The position numbers and the translations under genes are program-made. The notes under the pieces are model-generated. The model was not told the DNA's origin and did no database searches. It saw nothing but the letters and a program-made list of their open reading frames with translations. From assembly GCA_963989385.1 (NCBI GenBank), contig OZ022503.1, positions 50,280,858 through 50,344,857 of the forward strand: DNA of 64,000 nt. The letters run 5' to 3'. The DNA is from Ctena decussata (Eukaryota > Mollusca > Bivalvia > Lucinida > Lucinidae). Shown here piece by piece: positions 52,196 through 61,973 of the stretch. Position 1 is the stretch's first letter. Every line of letters starts with the position of its first letter.

Positions 52196-52682
52196 ATAGA
52201 TATTATCAACATAGCAAAGTTTTAGGATAATGATACAGTGGGTGGGAACACACTCTTGGGGGATAAGAGGGGATGGGAATGGGCTGGTGGGTGGCAGGGG
52301 GGGGGGGGGGGTGGGGGACATCTGTTTTCCTCTGAAAAACATTTCTAGTTTACAGTCAAATCTGTTTGTGTGATCGCTTATACTAAGAGTTCCCTTGTCT
52401 GTAGCAGCCATCTTTACAAAGTCCCTTAATCTTAATTATCTTCTTAATGTAAAATACAGTACAAATGAGACTGCATTAAGAAGCCATCTGCTTTACCCAG
52501 CCACTTTATGTGCTTCCCTTTGGTGACCTCCTAAGACAGGTTTGATTACAGCCGAGCTTAAGAGATCACTCAAACAGTTATCCCTGTCTTAAGAGATCAC
52601 TCAAACAGTTATCCCTGTCTTAAGAGGACACTCAAAGGGAAAAGTGTTTGGGTACTAAAAACAGACGACTGCTTAATACATA
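52196..52682. other. Upstream region of TMEM42 with poly-G and a 31-bp tandem duplication
   Basis: A poly-G run lies at about 52298-52312. Two perfect copies of a 31-bp unit (CTTAAGAGATCACTCAAACA...) lie at about 52556-52620. Probably part of an old MITE: related sequence (ACAGGTGACCTC, TTAAGCAGGATTGACTGTG) recurs inverted at 53350-53400. Confidence 0.5.
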
Positions 52683-53295
52683 TGAGCCAGTCTCTGTGAA
52701 AACCGGGCTTAATGACATGAAAATTAAAAAATAACTAACTACATCACTGAAAAGTATTAGCTTTTCTAAACATTTCCTGAAAATTTGAGATGGTTACGGT
52801 TATTCGTTACTGAGATATAGACTTTAGAAGCACGCAGGTAGTGCAGTTTCTCTATATGACGTTATTAATGTCATGCAAGTATGTTTTGACGTCAACGTCA
52901 TTACGTTTGTTTGAACGAGCTTTCGGTGCTTCTTACACTAAATAACTAGGACAAAAAGTGTGTTTACTGATTTTCAATGTGTATTTCATAGCACACACAT
53001 GACAATTTGCATGTTTTAACATTCTTCCTACATTGATAGGTCTTTCTAATGGTATACCATATGTTTTCAAGGCTTCGAGGTTACGATGGAATAAGCATTG
53101 TCATGGCAACATATGCCATATTTATAACTGGATTTTGTCTGAATTCATAGGCTTTCTGTTATATCTCAACGCCGAAGGTATTTTCATGGAAATAAAGAAA
53201 GGTCCGAAAAATCATTAATTTTGGTGTTTTTCATCCGTTCACAAAGTAATTATTACGTAATGTCATTAAGCCCGGTTTTCACATGGAACGGCTCA
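52683..53295. mobile_element. 0.6-kb TA-flanked MITE just upstream of TMEM42
   Basis: Ends TGAGCCAGTCTC, inverted TGAGCCGTTCC, both continuing as GTGAAAACCGGGCTTAATGA and CAT. TA at 52681-52682 and 53296-53297. It ends 286 bp before the TMEM42 start codon and may carry or displace promoter sequence. The internal frame 53033-53218 has no known match. Confidence 0.75.
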
Positions 53296-53580
53296 TATTG
53301 TTTTGTACTGTTTTATGGTAACAGGGATCTGGAAAAGATGGCTGCTTAAAACAGGTGACCTCATAACAAAGGTGACCACATTAAGCAGGATTGACTGTGT
53401 TTGCTTTTAGATTGACACTCATCTAGTCTGACCGCAGATCAACGAGTTAGCCATGCCCTACAGAACAGAATAGAAGAGAGGAGCAGTCCACCTGAGTGTG
53501 GGAAACAAGTCACCAAACCTATTTGATAAGTCTCTGAAAGGAACTGAAACAAATGCCTGATTTCCTGGCTATAACCAGTC

Positions 53581-53772
53581 ATGACAAGGAGTGAACATGG
53601 GAGAGGAATACTTTTGGCTGTAACAGCGGGACTGATGGCAGCACTAGCATCTACTAGTGCCAAACTTGCAATGACGGCAGAAGCTGTCCATCAGATTTGT
53701 TCAGATGTTGCTGTCAGAGTTTTAGGAAGTGAATCTTATGATTCAGATGTACAGAACATGATGTGTGACTCT
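53581..53772 (+). CDS. TMEM42: TMEM42 exon 1
   Basis: 64 codons from MTRSEHGRGILLAVTAGLM to ...MMCDS, donor gtaagt. Residues ~9-30 form the first membrane helix. Residues 36-63 are a polar loop (CSDVAVRVLGSESYDSDVQN) longer than in the human protein. Confidence 0.85.
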
Positions 53773-56700
53773 GTAAGTATTTAAGATGAATGGGTACAGC
53801 ACTATGTTTTATATCTCCTGCCAAAGGCAGAGGTTGCCAAAGGCAGAGGGGTGTTTTGTCCCTGTCTGTCAGTCCATTTATACAGAGCCATAACTTAGCA
53901 CCGTTGAATGAAATGCCATGAAACTTGAAATGAATATCACTACAATGTGGTGATGCACATCAATTTTTGTCAGACTGGCATGGTAGTGCATAAGTAATTG
54001 CCCTTGATTTAAAATCATTATGACCCATAACTAATCAATTACAGAAATTTCATGAAAAATAAAATAAATATGTATCACCATAACACGGCTGAGCACATAT
54101 ATTTACCAGAATTGCTTCTGTAAATGAGTAATGCATAAATTATTGCCCTTGAATCAATTTAATATTGTGAATTTTGGATTTTTAGCTCACCTGAGCCGAA
54201 GGCTCACATGTGAGCTTATAGTATAGGTAGGCATCTGTCGTCCGTCGTCCGTCGTCAACATTTTCAAACGACTTCTCCTCTGAAGCCATGAGGCCGATTC
54301 TTTCCATATTTCACATATAGCATCTATAGATGGGGGGAATGAATAATTGTGTTTTTTGTTCCATTGGCACAAGAACTCTGGTTGCTATGGCAACTTATAG
54401 TTTCCATTGACTTATAATGGGAAAAGTGGAAATTGGCAATTTTTGCTGCCTCACTGCAGTTATTCAGGGTGGCCAATCACGTGATTTCAGATGATAGGGT
54501 TCACGGAATTTCCACAAAAAGTTTGCTCGATTCAGGTAACATTTTCTTGAATAGTTTTGTTCATACTTGTCAGAATTGAATGAAATTTGAAGCAGATACC
54601 CCGCAAAAATATACGAAATCCAAATATGTCATGCATTTGCTCTTAAAATGTTTACTTTTAAAGATAGAGCCGAGCAAACGATTTTTTCTCCGAGATTGGG
54701 TTCACACACAGAATCAACAATATATGAAAAATGACCATATTTCGATTGTAGTTTGTCTTACTTATCATCGTTGATTTCCATAGCTTTGAAAATGAATACC
54801 AAATCTTAATTTAACCAAACCTTGTGCTGGAAACGTATAATATGCGTATGGAAGTGGTATTTTGAAAATGAGTGGGTTCACACACCAGATTCAGGACGAT
54901 AGGGTGCACATACACTCTATGTGGCTGAGCTTCGCATAGCAATTTCTCGTAAAATAGGTAGAGGATATGCACAAACCTAGCACGTGGTATTTCCTTTTCA
55001 TATAAAAAATCAATTATCTGGCGAGAACATAATTACGATGAGACAACTTCAGTCATCTTATGGTTAAAATATGAAGTGTGTTTGCCATATAAATATGAAG
55101 GGGATGGGGTAGTTGTTCTTCTTGTTGAGCGCTTGTTGTTGTGTTCGATTTCTGGTTGCGCCTTCTGGACATGGCACTCCCTGAATCGTTGCTTTAATAA
55201 AAGTGTCAGTTTCACAGTCATTTTACTATTATTAGCTCACCTGAGCCGAAGGCTCATAGGTGAGCTTATAGTATAGGCAGGCATCCGTCGTCCGTCCGCC
55301 GTCGTCCGTCGTCAACATTTTCAAACGACTTCTCCTCTGAAGCCACTGGGCTGATTCTTTCCATATTTCACATATAGCATCTATAGGTGGGGGGAACGAA
55401 TAATTGTGTTTTTTGTTCCATTGGCATAAGAACTCTGGTTGCTATGGCAACTTATATTTTCCATTGACTTATAATGGGAAAAGTGGAAATTGGCAATTTT
55501 TTCTGTCTCACTGCAGTTATTTTGAATTTTTTTCTACAGAAATGTTTCTTTAGCAGTCCTCTATGATTCATAAGAATTTTGTTCATTCTTATTGTTCAAA
55601 TCGCTGAATTTGATTGGTTGCCATGGCAAAATAAAGGGTAAATTTTCGAAAAAATCAAAAAAAATCTTCTTCTCAGAAGCCATAAAAGGGATGAAGCTGA
55701 TACTTTGCATATATGTTAATGACATTAGCCTCTATATAAATTGTGTTTTTTGTTCCAATCCCATAAGAACTCTGGTTGCTATGGCAACTTATAGTTTCCA
55801 TTGACTTATAATGGGAAAAGTGGAAATTGGCAATTTTTGCTGTCTCACTGCAGTTATTTAGAATTTTTTTCTGCAGAAATGTTTCTTGAGTAGTCCTCTA
55901 CGATTCATATGAATTTTGTTCAAATCGCTGACTTTGATTGGTTGCCATGGCAAAATAAAGGGTATATTTTCGAAAAAATATAAAAAAATCTTCTTCTCAG
56001 AAGCCATAAGAGGGATGAAGCTGATACTTTGCATATATGTTAATGACATTAGCCTCTACATAAACTATGTTTTTTGTTCCATTGGCATAAGAACTCTGGT
56101 TGCTATGGCAACTTATAGTTTCCATTGACTTATAATGGGAAAAATGGAAATTGGCTATTTTTGCTGTCTCACTGCAGTTATTTAGAATTTGTTTCTATAG
56201 AAATGTTTCTTGAGTAGTCCTTTATGATTCATATGAATTTTGTCCAAATCGCTAAATTTGATTGGTTGCCATGGCAAAATAAAGGGTAAATTTTTGAAAA
56301 ACTTTTCCAAATCTTCTCCTCAGAAGCCATAATAGGGATGAAGCTGATACTTTGCATACATATTAATGACATTTGCCTGTACCTAAATTATGTTTTATAT
56401 TATCGTTGCCCATGTGAATTCATTGCTATGGGAACTTAAATTTTCCATAGCCTTATGATGGGGAAAGTGGAAATTTGGCATTTATTTCTGTGATACTGCA
56501 GATATTTTGACATAAACTTTACAGAAATGTTCCTGGAGTAGTCCTACCAGCAATATGAATTTTGCCCAAATCCCTGATTTTGGTTGGTTGCCATTGCAAC
56601 CGAAAGGCTAAATTTTCGATATTTTTTTTGTTTGTTGCCAAAAATCCTCTCAGAAGCCATAAAGGGAGATAAAGCTGAATCTTTTTAGCATAAATGTTTG

Positions 56701-58310
56701 TGATATTATCCTCTACATAAATGGGTGTTTCATTGCTGTTGTGCATGTTGTTTTGTTGCTGTGGCAACTTAAAGTTTTTTCAGCATAACCTCAGTGCTCA
56801 GGTGAGCTACAGGACCAATGGTCCTCTGGTTTTCAGACATGTCGTACAACCATTGTGTATGCCGCTACTGTGGGCAGGCCTTGACAAATAGAAGTACCCT
56901 GAGCCAGCATGAGTCTCGCCATGGGCGAAAGGCGCCAAATGAATGTTGTGACAAGTTGTTCTTCTCCCAGGCCAATATGAACAGACATAGATGTAACGTT
57001 TATGGAGAACAGAAGAGGTTCACCTGTCTTACTTGCAACAAGGCATTTGCCACAAACCCTATCTAACAGTGTGAACTCTAACAGACACTATTTGGTAGCA
57101 AACTGACAAAAGAAAGATCAAAGAATCATATGAAGATGTACTGACTGAAGATGTGTTTTAAGGTAATCGTGCACTGAAGTCTAGGGCTACCCCTTATCTA
57201 TGTAGATGTATGACGTTTTGCCTGCGTCTATCAGTATAACATACATTGTGAATCTTTCCCTAACTTTTTATGTGCCCTAAGTAAAAAGTTCTGCATATTT
57301 GGGTTTAAGATAGTTCTGTCTTAATCAGAAATGGTCACATCTAATGCTATATGGCGTTACTTAGAAGAATCATTCTGCAACAGTTGGATGAATTTAAAAC
57401 TGAAATCTAAGGTTCCAATACAAAAATAAGTAAAAAGTATGCAAAGACCAGGAACTGAAACAATCAAAATCCAAATCCAGCCCTCAAACCATAGTTGGAA
57501 ACAACTAAGATTACAAATAATCAAGATACAGAGAACATATGGCCAACCGAGTGAGCAGCTTGTTCCCAAAAGGTGGCCACTCAGCAACCCAAACCGAACC
57601 AAAAATAATAAGAACATACATAAGGTAAAACATCACAGAAACTCTGACACCAAAAACAGGTAACAGAGAACCACAACAGAACTACGGCCTTGGAACGGTC
57701 AGTAATGAATTACTGGGGGCTTAAACCGATTTTACAGGCCCAACCTCACCCTCAGTATCTGAAGTGGTACAAAAGTGAAGTGGTACAAAACTATCTGCAT
57801 TCAAAGTGTTTAAATGACACCTTTTAAAAGATGCAAAATTGCCAATAATGTCCGTTGGAGCTTAAATAAAGGTACTTGACCAATCAGTTGTTGAATTATG
57901 AACTGCTTTGCTGTGTAATGGTTACGTTTGGAGTTTAAATGTCTTAGGCGTCGATGTTTTAATTAAATTTTCCCTGTCTACAGCATTTTTGTCGTAATTA
58001 ACTTTCAAATTTATTAATGGAAAGCCTAGGGAGTGCCACAACAAAATTACGCAGCCCATACCAAGTACCAAGAGGAAGAGAAACCTCCTCCGAACAGAAA
58101 CCACAAAATTACATGTAAATATAGCAGCAAAATTAGCCCTCTCTTTCCCAACAGAGGTAATTGATCCACTACTGCATACAATAAATAACTAACAATAGAA
58201 TACGAAATACAATATGAAATATCTACTCTAATCAACATAAAGTAAGAATTACACCAAAATCACTGCTTTAGAACGGTCAGTAGCAGGCTACTGGGAGGGT
58301 GTGTGTGTGT

Positions 58311-58341
<31 letters not shown>

Positions 58342-60995
58342 GGGGGGGGCTTAATGACATCCTCCACAGTGCGCACTAACATAAAAGATTGACATTGAAA
58401 GTTGCTTTGATATTAAAAAACAAAGTCAGTTTCTAGGTATGTCCACAACAACCTCTCAGGCGCTCATTACAACACATCTATAAATAACATATACTGCAAT
58501 GAATCCTGGTTAAGACAGTTATACCCAAAACCCGGGTGCGCGAAACTCTTTTTCTTAGTATATTGGTTATGCACGTACTAGGTTTGTGCATATCCTCTAC
58601 ATATTTTACAAGAAATTGCTATGCGAAGCTCAGCCACATAGAGTGTATGTGCACCCTATCGTCCTGAATCTGGTGTGTGGACCCACTCATTTTCAAAATA
58701 CCACTTCCACACGCATATTACACGTTTCCAGCACAAGGTTTGGTTAAATTAAGATTTGGTATTCATTTTCAAAGCTATGGAAATCAACGATGATAAGTAA
58801 GACAAACTACAATCGAAATATGGTCATTTTTCATATATTGTTGATTCTGTGTGTGAACCCAATCTCGGAGAAAAAATCGTTTGCTCGGCTCTATCTTTAA
58901 AAGTAAACATTTTAAGAGCAAATGCATGACATATTTGGATTTCGTATATTTTTGCGGGGTATCTGCTTCAAATTTCATTCAATTCTGACAAGTAAGAACA
59001 AAACTATTCAAGAAAATGTTACCTGAATGGAGCAAACTTTTTGTGGAAATTCCGTGAACCCTATCATCTGAAATCACGTGATTGGCCACCCTGGTTATTT
59101 AGAATTTGTTTCTACAGAAATGTTTCTTGAGTAGTCCTCTACGATTCATATGAATTTTGTTCAAATCGCTGAATTTGATTGGTTGCCATGGCAAAATAAA
59201 GGGTAAATTTTCAAAAAAACATAAAAAAATCTTCTTCTCAGAAGCCATAAGAGGGATAAAGCTGATACTTTGCATATATGTTTATGACATTAACCTCTAC
59301 ATAAATTGTGCTTTTTCTTCCAATCCCATAAGAACTCTGGTTGCTATGGCAACTTATAGTTTCCATTGACTTATAATGGGAAAAGTGGAAATTGGCAATT
59401 TTTGCTGTCTCACTGCAGTTATTTAGAATTTTTTTCTGCAGAAATGTTTCTTGAGTAGTCCTCTACGATTCATATGAATTTTGTTCAAATCGTTGAATTT
59501 GTTTGGTTGCCATGGCAAAATATAGGGTCAATTTTCGAAAAAATATAAAAAAATATTCTTCTCTTAAGCCATAAGAAGGATGAAGCTGATACTTTGCATA
59601 TATGTTAAACACATAAGCCTCTACATAAATTGTTTTTTTTTCTTCCAGTCCCATAAGAACTCTGGTTGCTGTGGCAACTTATTGTTTCCATTGATTTATA
59701 ATGGGAAAAGTGGAAATTGGCAATTTTTGCGGTCTCACTGCAGTTATTTAGAATTTGTTTCTACAGAAATGTTTCTTGAGTAATCCTCTACGATTCATAT
59801 GAATTTTGTTCAAATCGCTGAATTTGATTGGTTGCCATGGCAAAATAAAGGGTAAATTTTCAAAAAAATATTCAAAAATCTTCTCCTCAGAAGCCATAAT
59901 AGGGATGAAGCTGATACTTTGCATACGTGTTAATGACATTAGCCTGTACCTAAATTATGTTTTATATTATCGTTGCCCATGTGAATTCATTGCTATGGAA
60001 ACTTGAATTTTCCATAGCCTTATGATGGGGAAAGTGGAAATTTGGCATTTATTTCTGTGATACTGCAGATATTTTGACATAAGCTTTACAGAAATGTTCC
60101 TGGAGTAGTCCTCTACCAGCAATATGAATTTTGCCCAAATCCCTGATTTGGGTTGGTTGCCATTGCAACCCAAAGGCCAAATTTTTTATTTATTTATTTA
60201 TTTTTTTTTTTTTTGCCAAAAATCTTCTCAGAAGCCATAAAGGGGGATAAAGCTGAATCTTTTTTTGCATAAATGTTTGTGATATTATCCTCCACATAAA
60301 TGGGTGTTTCATTGCTGTTGTGCATGTTGTTTTGTTTCTGTGGCAACTAAAGTTTTTCAGCATAACCTCAGTGCTCAGGTGAGCTACAGGACCAATGGTC
60401 CTCTGGTTCTGGTTTACCGGTAGCTGTTTTATGACAATGGGCTAACATTGCAAGACACCACCTTACTAAGGGTAAGCTTTTGTGGTGACTTTCTGTTTGC
60501 ATCCCTGGATATGTCCTTGCAAAATGGAGTCTACTCTTAAGGAAAGAATTGGCTCCTAGTGGAGCAATTTTTTAGTGTTGACTCGGGTTGTGAAAGGAGG
60601 CAAAAATCAAAATGACAAGAGTTGCTTCCCCTGAAAGTGTACTTCTGTTCAGCTTTAGGTTTCCAACCCCACTGGGCAGACAAGGTTGAATCAACTTTGA
60701 TTCAACGTCAAGGATACATTAACCTTGAATCAACCTGCATTCAATGTCACGATGTTGAATCAAGGTTGATTCAACTTTGTGTGCCTGCTGGGAAAGCTCA
60801 TAAGGTTATTATTGTTTGATATTATAGTGATCGAAATTCTTTTTCCAGATATCTACATTACTCCGGTTGGTTTGTTTTGGGTGTATATTTGTGTTTAATG
60901 CTCTCATGTGGACCTTCTACACCAAATCACTCCAGTTCTGTACCTCCTCTATAGAAGCCACAGTTACCAACACAGGGGCTAACTTTCTATTCACT
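53581..60995 (+). CDS. TMEM42: TMEM42-like membrane protein, first two exons (partial)
   Basis: Exon 1 (53581-53772) and exon 2 (60849-60995) join in phase 0 to 113 residues. Remaining exons lie beyond the window. The product resembles TMEM42, a ~159-residue four-helix member of the drug/metabolite (EamA-like) transporter fold of unknown substrate. LMAALASTSAKLAM corresponds to the GALAAASAKLAF first helix of human TMEM42, and ALMWTFYTKSL to SLMWTFFSRGL. CTSSIEATVTNTGANFLF corresponds to the third-helix MSSAIASVTVTFSNIL. An in-frame TAA at 53572 supports the ATG at 53581. Intron 1 is 7.1 kb and filled by nested transposons. The ~35-residue N-terminal extension of the human protein is missing. 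Confidence 0.85.
53815..54182 (+). repeat. Hairpin-ended repeat, CTCCTGCCAAAGGCAGAGG end
   Basis: Begins with a hairpin (CTGCCAAAGGCAG, doubled), then CCCTGTCTGTCAGTCC and two diverged units (TGCATAAGTAATTGCCCTTG-like). Located in TMEM42 intron 1, directly after exon 1. Confidence 0.55.
55232..56833 (-). mobile_element. Array element E (inner copy), complete
   Basis: Left AGCTCACCTGAGCCGAAGGC, CCGTCGTCCGTCCGCCGTCG, four ~326-bp units, right end CTCAGGTGAGCTACAGGACC and AATGGTCCTCTGG. Same family as the outer copy that it sits within. Confidence 0.8.
56839..57113 (+). pseudogene. C2H2 zinc-finger fragment, decayed
   Basis: One good finger CRYCGQALTNRSTLSQHESR-H (C-x2-C-x12-H-x3-H). A second has CCDKLFFSQANMNRH with altered spacing, and a third start FTCLTCNKAFATN breaks at a stop (57064-57066). 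A shifted frame continues as NSVNSNRHYLVAN. A possible acceptor (ggttttcag) precedes it at 56836, so it may once have been an exon. It lies in TMEM42 intron 1 between the inner array and repeat R1. It may be captured cargo of the 54465-59093 element. Confidence 0.6.
57114..57432. other. Transposon interior, nothing recognised
   Basis: No frame or repeat identified between the zinc-finger fragment and repeat R1. Confidence 0.4.
57433..57740 (+). repeat. Repeat family R1, copy in TMEM42 intron 1
   Basis: ~200 bp almost identical to 23084-23290, then GGCCTTGGAACGGTCAGTAA and TACTGGGGG as at 26760-26795. Confidence 0.75.
57741..58571. other. Transposon interior with GT and poly-G tracts
   Basis: (GT)n at about 58301-58324, then ~26 G (58326-58351). 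Otherwise nothing recognised. The homopolymer length is probably unreliable. Confidence 0.5.
60413..60848. other. End of TMEM42 intron 1 with a GTTGAATCAA palindromic MITE
   Basis: 60525-60640 holds a TTGGCTCCTAGTGGAGCAAT palindrome of the dispersed TTTGCTCCT family. 60664-60790 is a ~125-bp palindromic MITE: CCCACTGGGCAGACAAGGTT, inverted as TCCCAGCAGGCACACAAAGTTG, with GTTGAATCAA motifs. It shares motifs with the 18690 array. Confidence 0.55.
60849..60995 (+). CDS. TMEM42: TMEM42 exon 2
   Basis: 147 nt after an acceptor (ttttccag), before a donor (gtaagt), phase 0 at both ends, 49 codons from ISTLLRLVCFGCIFVFNALM to GANFLFT. Two hydrophobic stretches separated by YTKSLQFC. The match to the central part of TMEM42 is the strongest evidence for the gene. 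Confidence 0.87.
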
Positions 60996-61082
60996 GTAAG
61001 TAACTGTTGTCTGTATACATTGGAGATGGGTCGTTAAATAGACTTTACATGTTCAGTTGCTTGGTCAGCACATACTATGCCA

Positions 61083-61972
61083 TTTTTGTTGCACCTGCTT
61101 TAGCAAGGTGCGATATAGGCGTCCGGTTTTCCGTCTGTCATTCCGTCCATTCACATTTACGTTAACCCTGGCGTTAAGATTTGTACAGTTAATTTCTCCC
61201 AAACCACTACAGCCATGGTTCTCAAATTTCATATGGAGCATGATCAGACTACAGGGCTTCAGTTTACAGAAATTCAGCTTGGTCGAGAATTCAAGATGGC
61301 CCCTGTTACTAAAAATAGCAAAACAACATAATCAACATTTTCTCTAGAACCAGTTGGTAAATTTGGCTGAAACTTTGCATGGAACATCAATAGGACCTTC
61401 TTTTTGAAAATTATGAAATTAAAAAAAAATCTTTAGCGGAATTAGGTCACAGTGACCTACTTTTGGTTAACAAGTCCCATCCATCCGTCAGTCCATTCAC
61501 ATTTACGTTAACCCTGGTGTTAAGATTTGTACAGTAAATTTCTCCAAAACCACTACAGCCATGGTTCTCAAATTTCATATGGAGCATGATCAGGCTACAG
61601 GGCTTCAGTTTATAGAAATTCAGCTTGGTCGAGAATTCAAGATGGCCACTGTTACTAAAAATAGCAAAACAACATAATCAACATTTTCTCTAGAACCAAT
61701 AGGTAAATTTGGCTGAAACTTTGCATGGAACATCAATAGGACCTTCTTTTTGAAAATTATGAAAAATGAAAAAAAACTATAGCCGAATTAGGTCACAGTG
61801 ACCTACTTTTGGTTTACGAGTGAATTTTGCTTGAATGCCGATAAATCGATAAACACTGAGTGGATTTTGCTCAGATTTAATCAGAATGATTCTTGAAAGG
61901 AGTTTTTCTTTTTTTCACATTTATGGGAAAGTACCATCCAAGATGGCCACCACTGTCGTTACTAAAAATAGA
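61083..61972 (+). repeat. Hairpin-ended element with two ~345-bp units, each with a perfect ERE palindrome
   Basis: Opens GCACCTGCTTTAGCAAGGTG, CCGTCTGTCATTCCGTCC, then two units (TTCACATTTACGTTAACCCT, CACTACAGCCATGGTTCTCA, TTTGCATGGAACATCAATAG). Each ends AGGTCACAGTGACCT (61444-61458, 61790-61804). In the intron following TMEM42 exon 2. Confidence 0.7.
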
Positions 61973-61973
61973 A

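Larger units (their letters stand above)
54465..59093. mobile_element. 4.6-kb hAT-like element with ~520-bp inverted arms, 6-bp duplication
   Basis: GTTATT at 54459-54464 and 59094-59099. Ends CAGGGTGGCCAATCACGTGA in both orientations. Arms ~54465-54984 and ~58572-59093 are nearly identical reverse complements (about 97% by eye). The insertion point lies inside a tandem unit whose intact neighbours read CTGCAGTTATTTAGAATTT, an internal empty-site control. The cargo includes a second array E copy (55232-56833), a zinc-finger fragment and repeat R1 (57433-57740). No hAT transposase is visible. Confidence 0.85.
54184..60412 (-). mobile_element. Array element E (outer copy), split by a 4.6-kb insertion
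   Basis: Pieces 54184-54464 and 59094-60412. Plus-strand left end AGCTCACCTGAGCCGAAGGC (hairpin GAGCCGAAGGCTC), then CGTCCGTCGTCCGTCGTC. Core units of ~326 bp (GGTTGCCATGGCAAAATAAA, AGCTGATACTTTGCATAT, CTCTGGTTGCTATGGCAACT, CTTATAATGGGAAAAGTGGA). Right end CTCAGGTGAGCTACAGGACC followed by AATGGTCCTCTGG. The GTTATT duplication at the break shows how the pieces join. Confidence 0.8.

Noticed and set aside
58326..58351. G-quadruplex from a ~26-G run
   Set aside because: Homopolymer lengths in assemblies are unreliable and no conserved context was seen; recorded only as a tract.
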